In this document: piece after piece, positions 24,425 through 36,423 of the stretch
How the letters are laid out: every line of letters starts with the position of its first letter
How positions within the stretch are numbered: position 1 is the stretch's first letter
NCBI RefSeq assembly: GCF_030272615.1
Contig: NC_081410.1
Coordinates: 126,903,140-126,967,139, forward strand
DNA length: 64,000 nt
DNA from: Cryptomeria japonica
Lineage: Eukaryota > Streptophyta > Pinopsida > Cupressales > Cupressaceae
Direction of reading: 5' to 3'
The notes under the pieces: model-generated
What the model saw: the letters and a program-made list of their open reading frames with translations, nothing else
Databases searched by the model: none
What the model was told of the DNA's origin: nothing
Program-made: the position numbers and the translations under genes

Positions 24425-25837
24425 TGTATGTGGGAAAATTGGTGCGATGAAACGAATATTACGAATTCAGGACTAGTCCACACACCAATGGGACTCTTGG
24501 TGCAAGTTATGGAGCTATATGGAATAGCTCACCTCCCAAGGGATGTTCCATTGTTCTCTATCTCACAAGACCCCTTAAGCCAATGCCTTTGCTCTCAGAT
24601 CACTGAGCAAAGTGACTTAGGGATGACAATCATGAGAATGAGGGATGTTTGACCAATCTAACATGAATGCAATCCTAATGTGCATGATATTAACAAAAGA
24701 TGAACTAAACTAGCATGTATATGATGATAAGATGAAAGGATTAGTAAAATAACTATCCTAACATGATACACTAGCTTAATATGATTATTATGATAAAGAG
24801 AAATACTTCTAAAATACGTATTAGATTATTTCTATTCAAAGAGGGATTGAAATTCTTGATAAAAATGAGTATAGATTAGATGCATAAAACTTGGATTATT
24901 GAATGATAGAAGAATGACTCTATTTATAGGGAAAATAGGGCAATGAAGGGTCAAGATTGGATGATCCTATCAAAGGCCAGGATTGAAATCTATCAATCCA
25001 TGTTTACAATTCTCACCAATGAAATGGTGACAATTGTCAACATAAGACTGCTTAAGAGGAGATGTAAGAAGCATTAAATGCTTGAGAAGACCTCATGGTT
25101 ACCTTAGAAGGTAAGGGTTAAGGTTAGGTTAGGTTCATCCATTGGATAAAGCTTTTACCCAAAGGATAAAATCTTGTGCAAGGGTTAAAGGGATAACCAA
25201 AGTTAAAGCCATCAATGCTTGATGAGACCCTTGGGTTAGATGAGGGTTGAGTTAGGCAAAAATTCTCTAACCATGTAAGAAGGGTTAGTTAACCATTAAT
25301 GGTTTGGAAGACTTTCAAGGCTAACTTGTTGAAGACATAAAGCTTTTAATGGTTATTGAAGACTTTAAGGGTTTGAGAAGTGACTTCCCTTTACTTAGGG
25401 ATGTGACAATATTTAGTAGATGGGTTAGGCTAATTTAGAGGGGATTAGAAGAATCTAGAAGGGGTTTTAGAGAAGCAAGTGGGGGATGTAGGAGAATGCA
25501 AGTGGATGGAGGGTAATTTTAATTAAAATAAATTGCTTTATTTCAACAAAATAGATGCAAGTGGGGGATTAGATTTATTTATTTGAAGTGAACAATTTAA
25601 TTAAATGTAAATTTAATTAAAAAGAGTAGAAAGGGGGTTTAATTAAATAAAGTGATTTATTCAATTAAATGATATGAAAGGCCTAGGTGAATTTAATTAA
25701 ATAATTTGAATAACTTATTTAATCAAATAGATGAATGTGAGTGATTGAATTAAATTAGATTTAACTAAATAGAGTAATGAGAATAAAATGAACATGAAAT
25801 ATTCACTTAGGAAAGTGGTCATTTTTATACATCTACA
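24425..25837 (-). repeat. 3' LTR of the Tat element
   Basis: 1413 bp, TGTAGATG... to ...CATACA on minus. TATA box CCTATAAATAGA at 24919-24930 (minus). The rest is AT-rich with several TTAATTAAAT words near the 5' end of the LTR. A small plus-strand frame at 24398-24652 recurs in the other LTR only because the LTRs are copies. Confidence 0.92.
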
Positions 25838-25850
25838 TTTTGCCCCTCTT
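25838..25850 (-). promoter_or_regulatory. Polypurine tract
   Basis: On minus, AAAGAGGGGCAAAA lies directly before the 3' LTR start TGTAGATG. This is the expected site for second-strand priming. Confidence 0.85.
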
Positions 25851-26411
25851 TGAAGTGACGTGTGTGCACATGTTGATTCAAAGAAAATTGATGTGTCTCC
25901 AAAATTTGATCAGCGTGATGATGTTGATGTCATGCCCCAGATTTGATAAATGATATTGATAATGCCCCCTTGGGAGATGAATCAAAAAAATTGAAAATTT
26001 GGTTGATTAGATAATTGTTTATAGGTTTGATCACATTTTGAAATTTTGAATGTGTTGAATGCAGTGTTTATTGATTCATCTCCCTAAAAATGATGTTTGC
26101 TAGGGTTACAAGCGAGAGCACGAGTAAAATACATGCCCCACCTACTAACCCTAATTTACTTTTACCCTATAAAAAGGTAAAAAGTGATTTTATTTGTACC
26201 ATTTGTGCCTTTTGACTTTTGGTGAGAGTGACATTTGGAGAGTGACAGAATGTCGGTTCCCTATGCTTCACACCGATTCGAGCATATTCATCGATACCAG
26301 AGGCCCGCCATGTATGGTCCACCTATAATTCATCTAAATTTTGCCCCTTTTGCTTTTTGTTTTGTCGATTTTGATCACGTTTTTAATTTTTTGTGTCAGA
26401 TTTTTATAGTT
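25851..26411 (+). promoter_or_regulatory. Putative promoter and first exon region of the antisense PMD gene
   Basis: A TATA box (CTATAAAAA) at 26167-26175 on plus precedes an ATG at 26250 by about 80 bases. That ATG opens a short frame beginning MSVPYASHRFEHIHRYQRP before reaching a stop at about 26416. In combination with the good splice acceptor at 27405 this would fit a first exon and an intron, but no donor site in the matching phase was found, so the link is only an inference. Confidence 0.35.
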
Positions 26412-26728
26412 TAGCACGTCCGGTCATTTGCATAGCACATATGATAAAACAGTTAGCGCATAGGGTTAGTGAACTATGGTAGCGTCTAGGTGTCGTTGGA
26501 TAGCACATCACAGGTTTAGGGTAGCGCATAGGGCTAAAAGGGTAGCGCATGTCGGGAACAAGGTAGCGCATAGCGTAACCTAGCGCATAGCGTAACCTAG
26601 CGCATAGGGCTAACAGGGTAGCGCATGTGGGTAATAGGGTAGCGCATAGGGTAAAGTTCGTAGCACGTAGCTGAGTTTAGCTAGCGCATAGGTGGTAGCT
26701 TAGCACATGGGAGAGATTTCTTAGCGCG
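26412..26728 (+). repeat. 21-bp array with core TAGCRCA (left array)
   Basis: Sixteen cores start at 26412, 26433, 26454, 26480, 26501, 26522, 26543, 26564, 26581, 26598, 26619, 26640, 26661, 26682, 26701 and 26722. Eleven of fifteen steps are exactly 21 bp; the others are 26, 17, 17 and 19. The core is TAGCGCA in most copies and TAGCACA or a close variant in the rest; the remaining ~14 bases vary much more. Confidence 0.92.
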
Positions 26729-27405
26729 TGACTAGAAAATGTAGCTAGAAAGGAGAGGAAAGGTGATACTGCGGAGGAAAAATAGATGAAGGAAGATGAG
26801 TTGGGGTAGGTAGGTGTCTGCCAAGTGTTTCGGGATGAGTGTTTTAGCCAATTTTGTGCCTGTTGTGCTGATGTGTGATTGTTTGATAGATTTTTGAAAT
26901 TGCTTTTGCTGTTGAAGTTCCAAGCTAATTGATTGAATGATGATCCTGATTTTCTGTTGATTTAGATATTTGATTTTTGTTGTGAATGTGATGTCCGATA
27001 TGAGTTCCAATTTATGATTTCCAATATGGTTCCTAATATGAGTCTTGCGATATGGATTGTTGAGTTGTTTGTGTTATGGATCTTTGATGTAAATTCTTGA
27101 TATGGATTTGATGTGATTTCTCGATATGGATGTGATGTGATTTCTTGATATGGATTTCATATTCGATATGAAACTTGATTTAATTTTTTGTTGTTTCAAG
27201 TTGATATGGAATTTTGATTTCGATATGAAACTTGATTTGATATGGATTTGTTTCAAGTTGATATGGAATTTGATTTCGATATGGATTTGATTTTCAATAT
27301 GAAACTTGATTTGATATGGATTTGTTTCAAGTTGATATGGAATTTTGATTGGATATATCGGATAGATGTGGGAACTGATATTTGGACATGTTTTGCTTGT
27401 TATAG
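26729..27405 (+). repeat. GATATGGA-rich stretch ending in a splice acceptor
   Basis: From about 27000 to 27350 the words TTGATATGGA, TTGATTTGATATGG and TTTCAAGTTGATATGGAAT recur as a degenerate minisatellite. The stretch ends TTTTGCTTGTTATAG (27391-27405), a good plant 3' splice site placed just before the PMD coding frame. It looks like intron DNA of the PMD gene. Confidence 0.5.
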
Positions 27406-29576
27406 GAACGTCTTGGTGTTCTTTAGTCGCGAGAGCGATTCCTAAGACCATGGTCTTTGATTCCTCAATTGACACAACCAGATAGGGATATTATTGAGAG
27501 GTGTGGGTTGTCCTCTTTGTTGGACATGCCTTGGTATATCATTAATCAGGGTTTGTTGACAGCGTTGGCAGAGAGGTGGCAGAGTGACACAAACACCTTT
27601 CACTTGGCAACTGGTGAGATTATAGTCACTCCAGAGGACTTTTATCGGATTCTACGGATTCCTGTGGTAGGGGCACTATTGCCTTATGAGAAGACCAAGG
27701 AGGATGGGATAGAGGTGCTTCATCGGATTTTCCATGATGATTAGATTTGTGGATATGAGATCCCTTAGTAGGAGTTCATAGATTTCGATTATGCCCCACT
27801 ACCTTCCGTACTGGAAGGTTTTGTAGGTAGCTTTTTGTGTCTCGACTGTATGTCAAAGGGATTAGCAGTGGGATGGGGATTGGTTCTTGAGGATATGGTG
27901 ACACAGGGTCATAGGTTTGCATGGGGGTCCTGCATGTTGGTCCATCTGTACAAAGATCTGCATCAGGTGGTGTATTTAGGATACAACAGTTTATCAACCG
28001 GGATCACATTATTACAGCTGTGGGCTTGGGAGCACATTCTCGCAGCGAGGCCACTTGTAGACAGAGATAGGATAGTTGATCGGGCATATGCATATGGGTA
28101 CACGGGGATAGTTGTCTAGCAGAAGTTGGGCAAGCTAGAGCATTGGAGGAGGGTGTTGGATGACATTGATTCGGTCATTTGGAGACTGTATATTGAGTGT
28201 GAGGTGTGGGCGGAGGATGGGCTAGAGATGCCCTATGTATATATGTCACAATACTTGATAGGGCAGACGCCTTTTATCATTGAGAGGTTATTGCACAACC
28301 GAGTTCAGCAGCAGTATGGTCGACAAAAGGGTGTACCGCAGGGAGCATGCTTATATGCTCGTCGGAGACAAGAAGTGCCAAAGTGGGGTCCGACTATTGA
28401 TAGTGCAGCAGCGGTGGAGGAGTACATGCATTTGGCCGGACAGATATGGGACTACGGGTTCAAGGTGGTAGATGCAAGGATGATGGAGGAGTTTGCAGTG
28501 TTCTTTATGGCCCATGCCATAGCATGGATATCAGATCCAGTGGAGATGATTCTCGCTTTTGATGATGATGAGGATGAGCAGCCCAAGAGGCTAGGGAGAC
28601 GGAGAGATGAGGGAGAGAAGTTGGAGGAGGGATATGGGAATGGTGGAGGAGATGACGGGGGAGATGGGAGGGGAGGTGGTAGATGGAGATGAGGAGATAG
28701 AGGAGGGGATGGAGGAGATAGAGGGAGGATTGGAGAAGATAGAGGGGATGGAGGAGATAGAGGGAGGAGAGGAGGTGGATTAGTGAGGTGAGCAGTTGGT
28801 GAGGGAGGGAGGGGAGGTTTGGTGGTTGGAGCTGGTGGAGTTGGTTGGGCGGACGAGGTTATAACAGCTGTGGGTGGGATGGTTGAGTTTAGGCAGTTGA
28901 CTCAAAGGAGGAGATCGGATGTATTACCTCCACCAACGCCTAGGACAGGGACAGGGAGAGGGGGTGCCACAACATAGGTACCCATTCAGGTTCGGGTACC
29001 CACCCACATAGAGGATGCATAGATTAGGTCCCTATAGTTGTCAGTGCAACAACTTCAGGCACAGGTACTGGCTCAACAACGTCAGATTACACAGATTACT
29101 GCAGAGTGGGATACAATGATAGAGCGCTTAGGTCGAGCAGAGGCTCGGGCAGATAGCTTGGAGAGTGGCGGCTGGTTGGTTCTGTGAGAGACACACTAAG
29201 AGAGATGCAATATGCATCCAAGGAGGCTGAGTACTACAGGATTTTATATGAGGAGGTGGTTCCTAGAGATCACAAAGTTCCTAGCTATGCTGCGGTGAGA
29301 TCCAGTCGATCCATGCAGACTCATTCGAGGACAGAGAGAAAAGGTGTGACCGAGCCGTCTCGACATGATCCACTTGGAGATCCAGGTGCTGGGACATCTG
29401 CTACGAGACCATCAGCCTTAGGAGATAGTCATACCCCGAGAGACTTGTCTCCATTTTATTTTTTATCATTGTGTTGTATTTTGACAGACATGACATCTTT
29501 TGTATATTTGATCATTTTTGAGATATATATACGACATCGATTTTCCGATCCACATGTGATGTATTTTTATGGATGA
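27406..29576 (+). pseudogene. Plant mobile domain (PMD) protein gene, antisense to gag-pol, broken
   Basis: Host PMD proteins of the MAIN/MAIL1 type act in the nucleus in silencing; related domains occur in plant transposons. One frame from 27406 to 28692 matches the family: RPWSLIPQLT, LLTALAERWQSDTNTFHLAT, TGEIIVTPEDFYRIL, FAWGSCMLVHLYKDL, LLQLWAWEHI. It is broken only by TAG codons at 27424, 27742, 27766, 27769 and 28117, then ends in an acidic, glycine-rich tail. A glutamine-rich, coiled-coil-like stretch with breaks (about 29035-29190) and a frame at 29184-29576 (REMQYASKEAEYYRILYEEV) resemble the C-terminus of transposon PMD proteins. The gene converges with pol. That the element itself encodes it, rather than a later insertion, is supported by the array layout but needs other copies. 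Confidence 0.8.
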
Positions 29577-30880
29577 TGATTTATGCATTGATGTGATGGT
29601 TCTATGATGATGATGCAATTCTTAGATAAATGTTTTTGATTTGATATTGATTGATATGATTTGTGAGATGTATCTTGAAAATGAGATGTGTGATAATGAT
29701 ATGTTGTGAGATGTATCTTGAAAATTAGATGTATGATATTGATATGCTGTGAGATGTATCTTGAAAATGAGATGTATGATAATGATATGTTGTGAGATGT
29801 ATCTTGAAAATGAGATGTATGATAATGATATGTTGTGAGATGTATCTTGAAAATGAGATGTATGATAATGATATGCAAATAATTGTAAAATGATATGCAA
29901 CTAATTGATCATCCCCATTCTGTTGTTTTGTCATTCATGTATAGTCACATGTTTTTGCTTTCTTTGTTTTTATCATCATTGAGCTGTTGATATGTTGAAA
30001 ATTTATACAAGCATAATGGTATAATTGAACTATAATGACCTGAGAAAAAATTACATGGATTTTGATATTGCAAGATGGCACAAGCATCAAGGTATAATTG
30101 AACCAAGGTGACTTGAGTGTTGCTTGCATATAAACAGACAAGATTGAACCATTTGTATGCGCAAAGTGGAATCATGTCTTCAGTGATATGCGTCGAATCA
30201 CGTCTCGAGATAAGTATTTGCACAGTACAAGTGATCGCCTCACAGACAAAAAACTAAAAAATATCAGAGTCTCCAACCACTTTCTCTAGCTTGATGCATC
30301 ATTGAGAAAATTTTAGGGGATCCAATAATTCAAACAAACAAAAAATTCAAGTGCAAAAATAGTCCAAAATTCATGCAAGATGCAAGCAAATTATACTTTA
30401 GAAAATCATCCATCATGTGTTTTGAAGTTGTTAATTGGATCAGTGTTTTGTTTTCTTGGCTGGAGTTTTTGCTTAACAGGATTTTCTTGGAATGCTATGA
30501 TTCTTGTTTGCTTGTTTGTTGAAATGCTTGAAGTTAGAGGAATGTTGCCCCTAGTTATAGATACTAATTGATGTGGATATGTACAATAATTATCAAGCCA
30601 TGGTGGGATATGATGAAGTGAATATTTAGATAAGCAAGGACAATGACTATGCTAAGTATGTCCAGGATAATGTTGTTTTAAGTGTTGGGCGATGGCCAGT
30701 GGTTTTTGACTTCGGATACAAAAAGATATGAGCAAAGATAGATAGAGGAGCTGTTCTCTCACAAGTAGCGCCTATTGCTATGTTTTCACCATTTGTTTTT
30801 ATTGCACCTTTTTGTTGTTTTGATTTTTTTTGATTTTTTTATTTTATTTTATTTTTTTCTTTTTCCATGCATTAGACTAC
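29577..30880. other. Gap between the converging PMD and pol genes
   Basis: Non-coding. It contains a 43-bp tandem repeat (29665-29876) and a T-rich run near 30815-30870. No domain is recognised in the short frames. Confidence 0.6.
29665..29876. repeat. 43-bp tandem repeat, five copies
   Basis: Units start GAGATGTATCTTGAAAAT at 29665, 29708, 29751, 29794 and 29837, exactly 43 bp apart. Copies differ by only a few bases, with copy 2 the most changed. Confidence 0.92.
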
Positions 30881-33800
30881 TCAAGTATAGTATTTATTCA
30901 GATGGATGTTGTTGGTTGGTTCATCAAGCACATCTCCTTCTGAAGTTATCAGCTGATAAGCGCCCGATCCATAGGCTGAGATGATGACATAGGGACCCAA
31001 CCAGTTAGGTTCAAACTTCCCCTTCATTTCTCGATCCTATTGATTTTTGGGATTTTCTTTGAGTATTAGATCACCGACTTTAAAATTCTGAGGGATGACT
31101 TTGTGGTTGTAGCGTTTGCACATGCCCTGCTGGTATGCTTTGAGGTGATTATAGGCATGTTGTCGTTTTCCATCTTGAAGTTCTAGTTCTTGCAATCTGT
31201 TTACTCGATACTCCTCATCTGGAATGAGGCCTTTCAAAGATACTCTGAGTGATGGAATTTCTACCTCAAGAGGTAAAATTGCTTCTAATCCATACACCAA
31301 TGAATATGGCGTAGCTCATGTAGGCGTCCTGATGCTAGTTCTATATGCCCAAAGTGCCGGATTGAGTTGCACATGCCAATCCTTTTCTACATCATTTACT
31401 ATTTTCTTTAGGATTTTCAATATTGTTTTATTTGATGCCTCCGCTTGACCATTCCCCCGTGGGTAGTAAGGTGTAGAGAAGCGATGTTGGATTTTGAATC
31501 GTTCACATAGTTCTCGCACATCCTAGTTTTTGAAGGGACGTCCGTTATCTATGATGATGGAACTGGGAATGTTGTATCTACAAATCAGATAATTGAGAAT
31601 AAAAGAGGCAATTTGTTTTCTAGTTACTGTGGTCATTGGGACTACTTCAATCCATTTTGTAAAATATTATGTTGCCGTGATAATGAACTTGTGTCCATTT
31701 GAAGAGGAAGGGTGTATTTTGCCTACTAAGTCAAGTCCTCATTGATAGAAAGGCCAAGATGTTGTAAATGGCTGCAATTCCTGTGCTGGTGCATGGATAA
31801 GATTGCCATGGATTTGGCACTTAGGACATTTCTTTGTAAATTGATAAGAGTCTTTCTCCATTGTTGGCCAGTATTATCCCATTCTCAGAAGTTTTTTAGC
31901 AAGGGTAGGACCACTTGAATGTGTTCCACATATACCTTTGTGAAGTTTGTGTAAAGTAGATTCAGATTCATTACGATCAAGGCAACAAAGAAGAGTACCA
32001 TCTAGACCTCGACGATAAAGAGTATCGATAGTTAGGGTATAACGGGCAGCTTGCCGGATAAAATTGCATTTTTTCGTTCTAAGATAGGTCAATGAGCAAG
32101 GTATTGGTTTTAAGATACTCATAGATTGTCTTGTATAAAGGAGAGTCTGAACTGGTTAAGGCATAGATAACCTGGGATGCAGATTTGTCATAGGCTGGGG
32201 AAAACAGTTGCTCTACCAGAAACTCATAACGACTCTGTTGTTTTGGAATTTGTAGTAGTGAAGCGATAGTAGCCATTGCATTGGCTGCTCTGTTGTCAAA
32301 CCTGGGTATTTGCTCAAAGGTGATGTGTACAAAATACTGTTTGAAGTCATCCACCATTCTTTTGTATGGCAGCAACTTGCCATCTTATGTTTGATAGTCA
32401 TTGTTGATATGATTTATGATTAGTTGGGAATCTCCATAGAATTTCTGTTCCATGATTCTCCATTCCACAACCATTTTGATTCTTGTGACCAGTGCCTCAT
32501 ACTCAGCAATATTATTGGTGCATGGAAACATGAGTCTATATGATCTTGGTATGGTGTTTCCTTCAAGAGTGACGAACAAGATGTCGGCACCTAAGCCATG
32601 TTGAGTGTAAAAACCATTAACGTACAAGGTCCATTTCTTGGTGGTAATAGTAAGGACATCCCTATCTGGGAATTCGACCTCCATTGGTTGCTTATATGGT
32701 AGTGGTGCTTCAGCTAATTGATCAAAAATTACTTGTCCTTTGATAGCTCGATGCTCTGTGTAGTGGATATCAAATTCGCTGAGAATCATGACCCATTTAA
32801 CTAGTCTGCCTGTGAGAGCTGCTTTGCTAAGTAAATACTTGAGAGGACCAATTTTTTCTACTAGCTTGAATGTGTGAGCTAGCATGTAATGTTAAAAATT
32901 TTGAGAGGTGAATACCATAGCTAAACAAACCTTCTCAATGAATGTGTAATTCAGATCATATCCATTTAAAGTTCTCCTGATGTAATAGGTAGCTCGTTCC
33001 TTGCCTTCTTGATCTTCTTGTACTAATAGTGCCCCCAATGATATGTCTATTGTTGATATGTAGAGAATAAGTGGCTTTCCTACTATTGGTGGTACCAGAA
33101 CTAGTGGGTTCATTAGATATTGCTTGATTTGATAAAACGATTTTGCAGATTTGGCTTCCCATCTTAATGGTACATTCTTATGTAGAAAATGATTGAATGG
33201 TAGACTTTTATCTGTTAGTTGGGCGATGAATCGCCTGATTGACTGGAGTCGTCCTTGTAAAGATCTGAGTTGGCTAATGTTCTTGGGAGGTGGCATCTCC
33301 ATGATGGCCTGTACCTTCGTTGGATCTACTTCAATGCCTTTTGCTGACACGATGTAGCCTGATAATTTTCCTGATGTGACCCCAAAGACACACTTCTTAG
33401 GGTTGAGTTTGACTTGGAATTTCTCCAATCTTTCAAATATTTTCTCTAATATGCCCAGATGTTCTGCTTGGGTAAATGACTTAGCCAATAAATCATCCAC
33501 ATAGTCTTCCATGAAGGTATGCATCATATCATGAAAGATTGTCGTCATTGCTCTTTGATAAGTTGCCCAAACATTATTTAAGCCAAAAGACATGGAATTC
33601 CAACAATACGTTCCTCAAGGACAGGTGAACGTTGTTTTATCTTGATCCTCTGGAGCTATTTTGATTTGATTATAGCCAGAAAAATCGTCCATTAATGATA
33701 GCATTGCATGGCTTGTTGTGAGGTCTACAATTATGTTGATGTTGGACAAAGGAAAGTCATCCTTTGGACAGGCTTTGTTAACATCCCTAAAATATGTGCA

Positions 33801-34106
33801 TATCCAGATGCTTCCGTCTGGTTTTGAAACTGGCACAATGTTTGAAATCCATTCAGCATTGCCTATAGGTCGAATAAATCCGACATCTAATAACTTCTTT
33901 AGTTCCGCTTTGACCATTAGTGCTACATGCGGATTCATCTTTCTCAATTTTTTCTTGACTGGCTTAGCTCCTGGAGCAATAGAAAAGTGATACATGATTA
34001 AGTGTGGATCAATCCCGGGCATATCTGCATAGGACCAAGCAAAATTGATTTTCTTTTCTTTGAAGAATTTGATAAACTGGTTTTTCTTCATTTGTTAGAG
34101 GTTGCT
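30881..34106 (-). pseudogene. Tat pol: reverse transcriptase, two RNase H domains, integrase
   Basis: Copies element RNA into DNA and inserts it. Reverse transcriptase runs from about 34050 (RKMNPHVALMVKAELKKLL) to YVDD at 33492-33503. Classic Gypsy RNase H follows, then a second, archaeal-type RNase H with TLYVNGFYTQHG, NNIAEYEALV and YGDSQLIINHI; the first catalytic Asp is Asn (near 32618). Integrase has the zinc motif (HKGICGTHSSG...KCPKCQIHG, about 31960-31820), GLDLVG, IIIDNGRPF and NGQAEASNKT, and ends with PNWLGPYVIISAYGSGAYQL at the TGA 30881. Breaks include TGA at 33613 where TGG is expected, a stop before the second RNase H tail near 32384, a frameshift between 32122 and 32375, and further stops in integrase. 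Confidence 0.92.
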
Positions 34107-35226
34107 AGGTGTATGTTTTTGGCTGCTTCTTTTGTACCAATGTTGATTGATTGAGTGGGCTCAATCAATATGGGTGATCGCTCTTGATAGTGTTCAGGAA
34201 GAGTGTCAAGTCTCCCACCCTCAGGTGCCTTAAAAAGGTTTTCACCCTCAGATGCGTCCTTTTATTTTACTTTTTTGTGATCTAGTGTTGCCATTGACTG
34301 GTTTTCAGCAGTAGATCCTTTATTTCTTTCATTTTTGCTGTCCTGAGAGACTTGGCACTCTCCAGATTGCAGATGTCGTTACTTTGTTTGCTAGTAGAGT
34401 TTGTTTCTGGGTTGACCATACATAGGTAATGGATAATGGAGTCATCATCTAGGAAAATAGGTATGTCATGGTTTTCAGGTTCATCCCAGTCTATGAGATC
34501 AGTAAATACAAGAGGTAAAGAGTCATTGGGTGGGTCGAGTTTGACTGTGGTAAATGTTATGATAGAGGTATCATTAAGGTTGGCTGGGATATTGGATAAG
34601 TTAATGATATTGTCGAGGTCTTCGATGGTATCATCTTTCGTGTAGACTTGCTTATAATGTCACTTCTCATTTTCTTTGGCTTCATAGATATGTTGTGGAC
34701 CAAATTCAAGCAGTCTAGACTATGTGCCTTGTCCTTCTTGAGAAAGGGGTGTATGAATAGTACTCTCAGGAATATCTTCAGTAATATTTGAACAACTGCC
34801 CCATTCATAGTCATTAGAATCAGTCTCAGAAGTATTGTCCCAAATTTTTTCAGTGTTGCTAATAGGTATGTTTTAAGGTGAAAAGAGATCCCTAATAATT
34901 GATACTAGTCTGATTTTTTTCTCTGATTCTGTATCAGAACCTACGTGTACTCTTTGCATTTATTCATATACTATTTCTCCTCGGGGAGTAGTGATGTCTT
35001 CAAGGGGTCATTCTGCCTTGTTTGGAATAGGTTCCTGAACGTGGTGTACTTCTGCATAAGATGCTTCTTCTCTTTGAATTACCAACTCTTCTTGTTGTTT
35101 CTCTTTTTTCTGGTGTTCTTGCTCTTTCCTTATCATTTCTGTTGATTCGTGTAGTACCTCCTACCATGAGTCCTCCTTGTATTTCTTATTTGCTTTCCAT
35201 TGAGGTTTTTGATATTTATTTTGTTT
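34107..35226 (-). other. Linker between G-patch region and reverse transcriptase
   Basis: Poorly conserved coding-like stretch on the minus strand. A broken acidic frame (for example NIINLSNIPANLNDTSII, then DWDEPENHDIPIFLDDDSII) is readable, with a frameshift somewhere between 34091 and 35227. No domain recognised. It is probably the variable spacer of the polyprotein. Confidence 0.45.
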
Positions 35227-36390
35227 CTACTTTGGGGGTAGAGTGTGTCCATAGCCCAATCTTGTTTTGTCTCTAGAAAACCGTGAAGGAGGATCCAATG
35301 GTTCTGTGATGCCTTCTTGACGCTTGTCTATAGGTCCTTTGCCATTGTACCCCATCCGTTGCATGATCAGGTATCCTTTTCCATACTGTTGTGTTGGTAT
35401 AGCTACCTCCATAGTAGCAGCTCTAACTTCTTCCTCATCCTTGTATAGCCAACTAAGGATGTCCTTTTCTTCTAATTCATGTGCTAGTGTGCCTAATTGG
35501 ATAAATTTGCCATCAAACTTGGTGATGGGTTGTGTTTCTTGATGTGTTGATGCAGAAGGCTGCCTGTGAGTTTTTGATGATGCTGGTAAGTTAGTGAGAC
35601 ACATGGGTTCAAAAGAGTATTCTCTCATGCCTTGCTATTTGATTTTCATCTTTTGTTTGAAATCCATGGATAAGGATTTGAGATTTTCTTGTTGATGAGC
35701 TAATGTTGAGGAAGTTTGTTTTTCCCTGTTATGTGGAACCAAGCTGTCTTGGGCTGCCCCCATAGCATTGCAATGTTGAAAGGGGTTATTATCTACTAAT
35801 ATAGAAATCTCCTGCCCATTATATGGGAATTTGGCACACTGGTGGTAGGTTGATGGTACCGCTTGCATTTCATATATCCAAGGACGACCCAATAAAATAT
35901 TATATGTGAGGTCTATGTCTAAGACTTGGCACATAGTGTCCCTTTGAATTGGTCCTACCTGAATAGGTAATATAACTGTTCCCTTGGATGATCTCTCTTC
36001 ATCATCATATGCTTTGATGGTGATCTTTTTGTGTGGATCAATAGTCTTCTCAAAGAAGCCTAATGCACAGATAAGTTTTAAGGTACATATATTGAGCCCA
36101 TCTCCTCCATCTATTAATACTCTTTTAACTCGATGTTTGTAGACTAAGACTTCAATGTGAAGAGGAGTATTATGTGGATGGCTCAATGATATATTATCAT
36201 GTTCAGAAAATGTGAGATTATGAGGCCCTGTCATGTGAGCCACCATGGCTTGAAATTTGTCGATATCCAGATCTTGAGGTACATTTGTTTCCAATAGTGC
36301 TTGTTCCAGGATGTCTTTATGTTTTGGCGAAAGTTTTAACAACTCAAGTATGGATATTTGAGCAGGGGTTCTCCGCAGTTGACTTACCAA
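35227..36390 (-). pseudogene. Tat protease with downstream G-patch-like segment
   Basis: Aspartic protease cleaves the polyprotein. The frame from 36390 contains VLIDGGDGLNI (about 36085-36115), the Tat version of the active site with DGG in place of DTG, and NILLGRPWIYEM as the flap-side motif. After one stop at 35635 the same frame continues (35628-35227) through an acidic stretch (ELEEKDILSWLYKDEEEV) to YGKGYLIMQRMGYNGKGPI and TRLGYG (35247-35385), which reads as a G-patch, a glycine-rich RNA-binding motif known from some retroviral proteases. G-patch assignment is by eye. Confidence 0.7.
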
Positions 36391-36423
36391 ATCATATTGA
36401 GTCTTGGGGATAGTGGTTGTTGT

